Of a DNA stretch of 7,471 bases, positions 5,667 through 7,471 are shown piece by piece. Every line of letters begins with the position of its first letter. Positions within the stretch are counted from its first letter, which is position 1. The DNA comes from Lentisphaerota bacterium (GTDB lineage Bacteria; Verrucomicrobiota; Lentisphaeria; Oligosphaerales; Oligosphaeraceae): contig JAAZIY010000240.1 of NCBI GenBank assembly GCA_012800625.1, forward strand, positions 1 to 7,471, in the 5' to 3' direction. The notes below the pieces were generated by a model. That model saw only the letters and a program-made list of their open reading frames with translations, was not told where the DNA came from and did no database searches. The position numbers and the translations under genes are program-made.

Positions 5667-6161
5667 ATGCTAGTGACTAAGATAAGCGAGTTTTTCAGCC
5701 GTTATTTTTCTTTTCTGGCGGATTCCATGTTTCAAGCCGGACTCATCAGCGGCATCGCCCTGGTTCTGATTATCAGCCTGATTATTTGGCTGAGCTGCCG
5801 TTGTCGCAGAGGGCGCGGTGACATTGAGATCAGTGACGAGGGCGGCTTGTTTTTGCTCTCCGGGCAGGCTTTAAGGGCTTTTTTGAAGCGCATTGTGCTG
5901 GAGTTTGCCGAGGCTGAGATGACTGATTGCCGTGTGCAGAGCAAGCATGAGGCGCTGAGCCTCACCCTGTTTTTGCAAGTACAGGCCGGAGCCGACATTG
6001 TGGGCATACGCGCCAAGCTGCGCCAGCGCATCCTGGACGAGGCCGGCAGCAAGCTGGGCATCGCCGAGCAGATCAAGAACATCAATATACGCATCAGCAA
6101 GATGCAGGAGAGTGGCGAAGCCCCGGCGAGTGAAAAGAAGGAGGACACGAAGGCACACTAA
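5667..6161 (+). CDS. AmaP-like membrane protein with Asp23-like cytosolic domain
   Basis: This 164-aa protein has an amphipathic N-terminus (1-20), one clear membrane helix (about 23-43, GLISGIALVLIISLIIWL), and a basic stop-transfer stretch (CRCRRGRG, 44-51). A soluble domain follows (52-146) with the AmaP pattern: GGLFLLSGQALRAFLKRIV, then strand-helix LTLFLQVQAGADIVGIRAKLRQRI, ending in INIRISKM. AmaP anchors Asp23 to the membrane in Staphylococcus; the same is inferred here for the upstream Asp23-family protein. Staphylococcal AmaP has two helices as I recall, whereas one is clear here. The ATG at 5667 is set by AAGGAGG (5653-5659), seven bases upstream; the TTG at 5661 is too close. The last six residues (EDTKAH) and the stop are encoded by a copy of the dispersed repeat, so the native C-terminus may have been replaced. 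Confidence 0.8.
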   Translation: MLVTKISEFFSRYFSFLADSMFQAGLISGIALVLIISLIIWLSCRCRRGRGDIEISDEGGLFLLSGQALRAFLKRIVLEFAEAEMTDCRVQSKHEALSLTLFLQVQAGADIVGIRAKLRQRILDEAGSKLGIAEQIKNINIRISKMQESGEAPASEKKEDTKAH

Positions 6162-6172
6162 GCCACAGCAAG
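6143..6172 (+). repeat. Dispersed repeat, copy 5, overlapping the end of the AmaP-like gene
   Basis: GGACACGAAGGCACACTAAG followed by CCACAGCAAG covers the last codons and the TAA (6159-6161) of the AmaP-like gene. Its first part equals copy 4, and its end (CACAGCAAG) equals the end region of copy 1. It is immediately followed by the terminator. Confidence 0.85.
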
Positions 6173-6178
6173 TTAGAT

Positions 6179-6218
6179 AAAAAGAGGGCGCCGCGCGGCA
6201 GCGCGGCGCCCTCTTTTG
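6179..6218. terminator. Strong bidirectional intrinsic terminator between converging genes
   Basis: AAAGAGGGCGCCGCGC (6181-6196) pairs perfectly with GCGCGGCGCCCTCTTT (6201-6216) around a GGCA loop, and A6180-T6217 extends the stem to 17 bp. On the plus strand the stem runs into TTTTGCTTTTATATTTT; on the minus strand it runs into TTTTTATCT. It therefore ends both the accBC-asp23-amaP side, 18 nt after the amaP stop, and the oxidoreductase gene, whose stop codon lies at 6237-6239. It is the only convincing intrinsic terminator in the window. Confidence 0.95.
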
Positions 6219-6236
6219 CTTTTATATTTTATCGGC

Positions 6237-7292
6237 TCAATATTTGATTTCGATTGCCTGGTTCAATTCAATGGACTGTTCTTCGGCCATGACCATGCGG
6301 AAGGAGTCGCTCAGCTCGTCGATATTTTGATATTTGTCTGGCTTCACCCTGTCCTTGATGCATTTCACGAAGTAATACAGTTCTTGGTGCCATCCGGTAG
6401 GCAGTTTGGCATTGTCCAGTTTTGGCGTTTCCACCTTGCCGTTTTCCCAGTGTATTTTATAGCCGTTGTTATCCAGCTGCAAAGTGGCTTTTTCGCAGAT
6501 AATAAGGAAGCTCATTTCAAAGGGTATGGTTTTGGCTGCGCCCCAGCCGCCTTCGGCACTGATAAGTATGCCGTCACCGAAGTCATATCTGGCAATGACG
6601 TGGTCCACGCTGCGGTCGCTGCGCAGCGCCTTGGCTCCAAAGGCGCTGACGGCTTTGGGTTTTCCGAAGAAGTAGCGCACCAGGTCAGTGTCATGCAGGT
6701 GCATGTCCAGCAATGCTCCGCCGCAGTATTCATAAAATGTAAACCAGTTTTTCCAGGAGCCGCCGCCGTCGGTGGTTGGCGAGATGCGTCTGAAGTTGGC
6801 GCATTTTAGTTTGCCCAGCGCGCCGCTATCGTATAGCTCCTTGGCGTGTCTATACTCCGGCCAGGCGCGGATGCACATGCCTACATTGAAGTAGCGCGGG
6901 CTTTTTTTAACGGCGGCGATAATTTCTTCGAGCTGCTCGAGGTTGCGGCAAATTGGTTTTTCGCAAAAGACATGCTTGTCGGCCGCCAGCGCGGCCAGGA
7001 TCATTTCCTTGTGCCAAGGCGTGGGTATGCAGATGTCTACCATGTCAATATCGGCCTTTTGGATCATTTCCAGGCCATCGGCATAGGTTTCGACATTGCT
7101 AAAGTCCAGCGGCTGTGAGTTGTCCGCGTCGCCGATATTGCCCCAGACATCGCTGATATTGCCTTTGCGACGCTCGGGGTTGATGTCGGCGACAGCGACC
7201 ACTTCGGCCAAGGGATTGCTTTGGTGTATGCGAAAGTGGGTGCTGCCCATGAAACCCAGGCCGATGAGGCCAATGCGTACTTTTTCTGACAT
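6237..7292 (-). CDS. Gfo/Idh/MocA family NAD(P)-dependent oxidoreductase
   Basis: This 351-aa protein is a cytosolic sugar or cyclitol dehydrogenase of the Gfo/Idh/MocA family; the exact substrate cannot be read from the sequence. The N-terminal Rossmann fold (4-125) starts VRIGLIGLGFMGSTHF, with the dinucleotide loop GLGFMG (11-16) and VVAVADINPERR (31-42), where Asp36 would favour NAD. CIPTPWHKEM (88-97) and CEKPICRN (110-117) follow, with Lys112 of the EKP motif as the usual catalytic lysine. The C-terminal domain has GGALLDMHLHDTDL (191-204), with His200 at the family's catalytic histidine place. Length is typical. The ATG at 7292 has AGGAG five bases upstream on the minus strand (7298-7302). 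It faces the plus-strand genes tail to tail, so it is a separate transcription unit, probably read from the repeat region at 7319 onward. Confidence 0.93.
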   Translation of the reverse strand: MSEKVRIGLIGLGFMGSTHFRIHQSNPLAEVVAVADINPERRKGNISDVWGNIGDADNSQPLDFSNVETYADGLEMIQKADIDMVDICIPTPWHKEMILAALAADKHVFCEKPICRNLEQLEEIIAAVKKSPRYFNVGMCIRAWPEYRHAKELYDSGALGKLKCANFRRISPTTDGGGSWKNWFTFYEYCGGALLDMHLHDTDLVRYFFGKPKAVSAFGAKALRSDRSVDHVIARYDFGDGILISAEGGWGAAKTIPFEMSFLIICEKATLQLDNNGYKIHWENGKVETPKLDNAKLPTGWHQELYYFVKCIKDRVKPDKYQNIDELSDSFRMVMAEEQSIELNQAIEIKY

Positions 7293-7318
7293 GATGACTC
7301 CTGGTTTGTAGCTAAAAG

Positions 7319-7471
7319 GGACGAATCATTTTATCGGACGAATCGGACGAATCGGACGTATCATTTTATCGGACGAATCGGACGAATCGGACGTATCATT
7401 TTATCGGACGAATCGGACGTATCATTTTATCGGACGAATCGGACGTATCATTTTATCGGACGAATCGGACG
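7319..7471. repeat. Higher-order tandem repeat array of 9-bp units (runs off the window)
   Basis: The array is built from GGACGAATC, its variant GGACGTATC, and an 8-bp element ATTTTATC. After a first short unit (GGACGAATC plus ATTTTATC, 7319-7335) come two 35-bp units (7336-7370 and 7371-7405; two GGACGAATC, one GGACGTATC, ATTTTATC). Two 26-bp units follow (7406-7431 and 7432-7457), each lacking one GGACGAATC, then a partial unit cut by the window end. Copies are identical, implying recent expansion. It lies upstream of the oxidoreductase gene and holds no open reading frame of note. Confidence 0.97.
7328..7335 (-). promoter_or_regulatory. Possible -10 element for the oxidoreductase gene inside the repeat array
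   Basis: Read on the minus strand, the ATTTTATC spacer becomes GATAAAAT, which contains TAAAAT, close to TATAAT. This copy lies about 36 nt before the start codon, a workable leader length. Further identical boxes occur at 7363, 7398, 7424 and 7450. No good -35 box is seen at 16-18 bp upstream (the sequence is TCGTCC/GATTCG), so the promoter call is weak. Confidence 0.25.

Noticed and set aside
1623..6172. Dispersed repeat copies as insertion-sequence remnants
   Set aside because: There is no transposase fragment, terminal inverted repeat or target-site duplication around any copy.
6216..6809. 197-codon open frame on the plus strand within the oxidoreductase gene
   Set aside because: It is antisense to a clear Gfo/Idh/MocA gene and begins inside the terminator region.
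7319..7471. CRISPR array
   Set aside because: The units are 26-35 bp, identical and without unique spacers; there is no cas gene in view.

Overview
The window is 7.5 kb of bacterial chromosome. On the plus strand, positions 238-6161, lies a co-directional block of housekeeping genes. A single oxidoreductase gene on the minus strand (6237-7292) converges on it. A strong bidirectional terminator (6179-6218) separates the two units, and a tandem repeat fills the right end. The gene set is a small conserved protein of the MKSAYELAMERL type next to Obg, an archaeal-type IMP cyclohydrolase, accB-accC followed by an Asp23-family gene and an AmaP-like gene, and a Gfo/Idh/MocA dehydrogenase. This suggests a member of the Planctomycetes-Verrucomicrobia-Lentisphaerae (PVC) group, perhaps Lentisphaerae or a relative. 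That placement is an inference from gene content, not a proof.

Layout: an AT-rich leader with a candidate promoter (1-237); a 91-aa coiled-coil protein; the ribosome-assembly GTPase Obg; a 142-aa four-helix membrane protein of unknown role; purO (last step of IMP synthesis); accB and accC (biotin carboxyl carrier protein and biotin carboxylase); an Asp23/DUF322 protein; a possible 33-codon gene not previously apparent (5563-5664); and a membrane-anchored AmaP-like protein. accB-accC-asp23 recalls the accB-accC-yqhY order of Bacillus, where the Asp23 protein affects acetyl-CoA carboxylase. Here a membrane partner is added, which suggests an ACC-linked module at the membrane.

The gaps are as notable as the genes. 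Five copies of an A/C-rich repeat (core GACACGAAGGCACAC), all in the orientation of transcription, sit within about 35 nt after the stop codons of obg, accB, accC and asp23, or across the stop codon of amaP. One copy writes the last codons of amaP, and another forms a spurious upstream extension of accC. The asp23-amaP gap holds a perfect 15-bp hairpin built from three copies of a 9-mer. A perfect 9-bp inverted repeat overlaps a consensus -35 box before asp23. The right end is a higher-order tandem array whose unit shrinks from 35 to 26 bp and carries -10-like boxes facing the oxidoreductase gene.

No tRNA, rRNA, CRISPR array, transposase or phage gene was seen.
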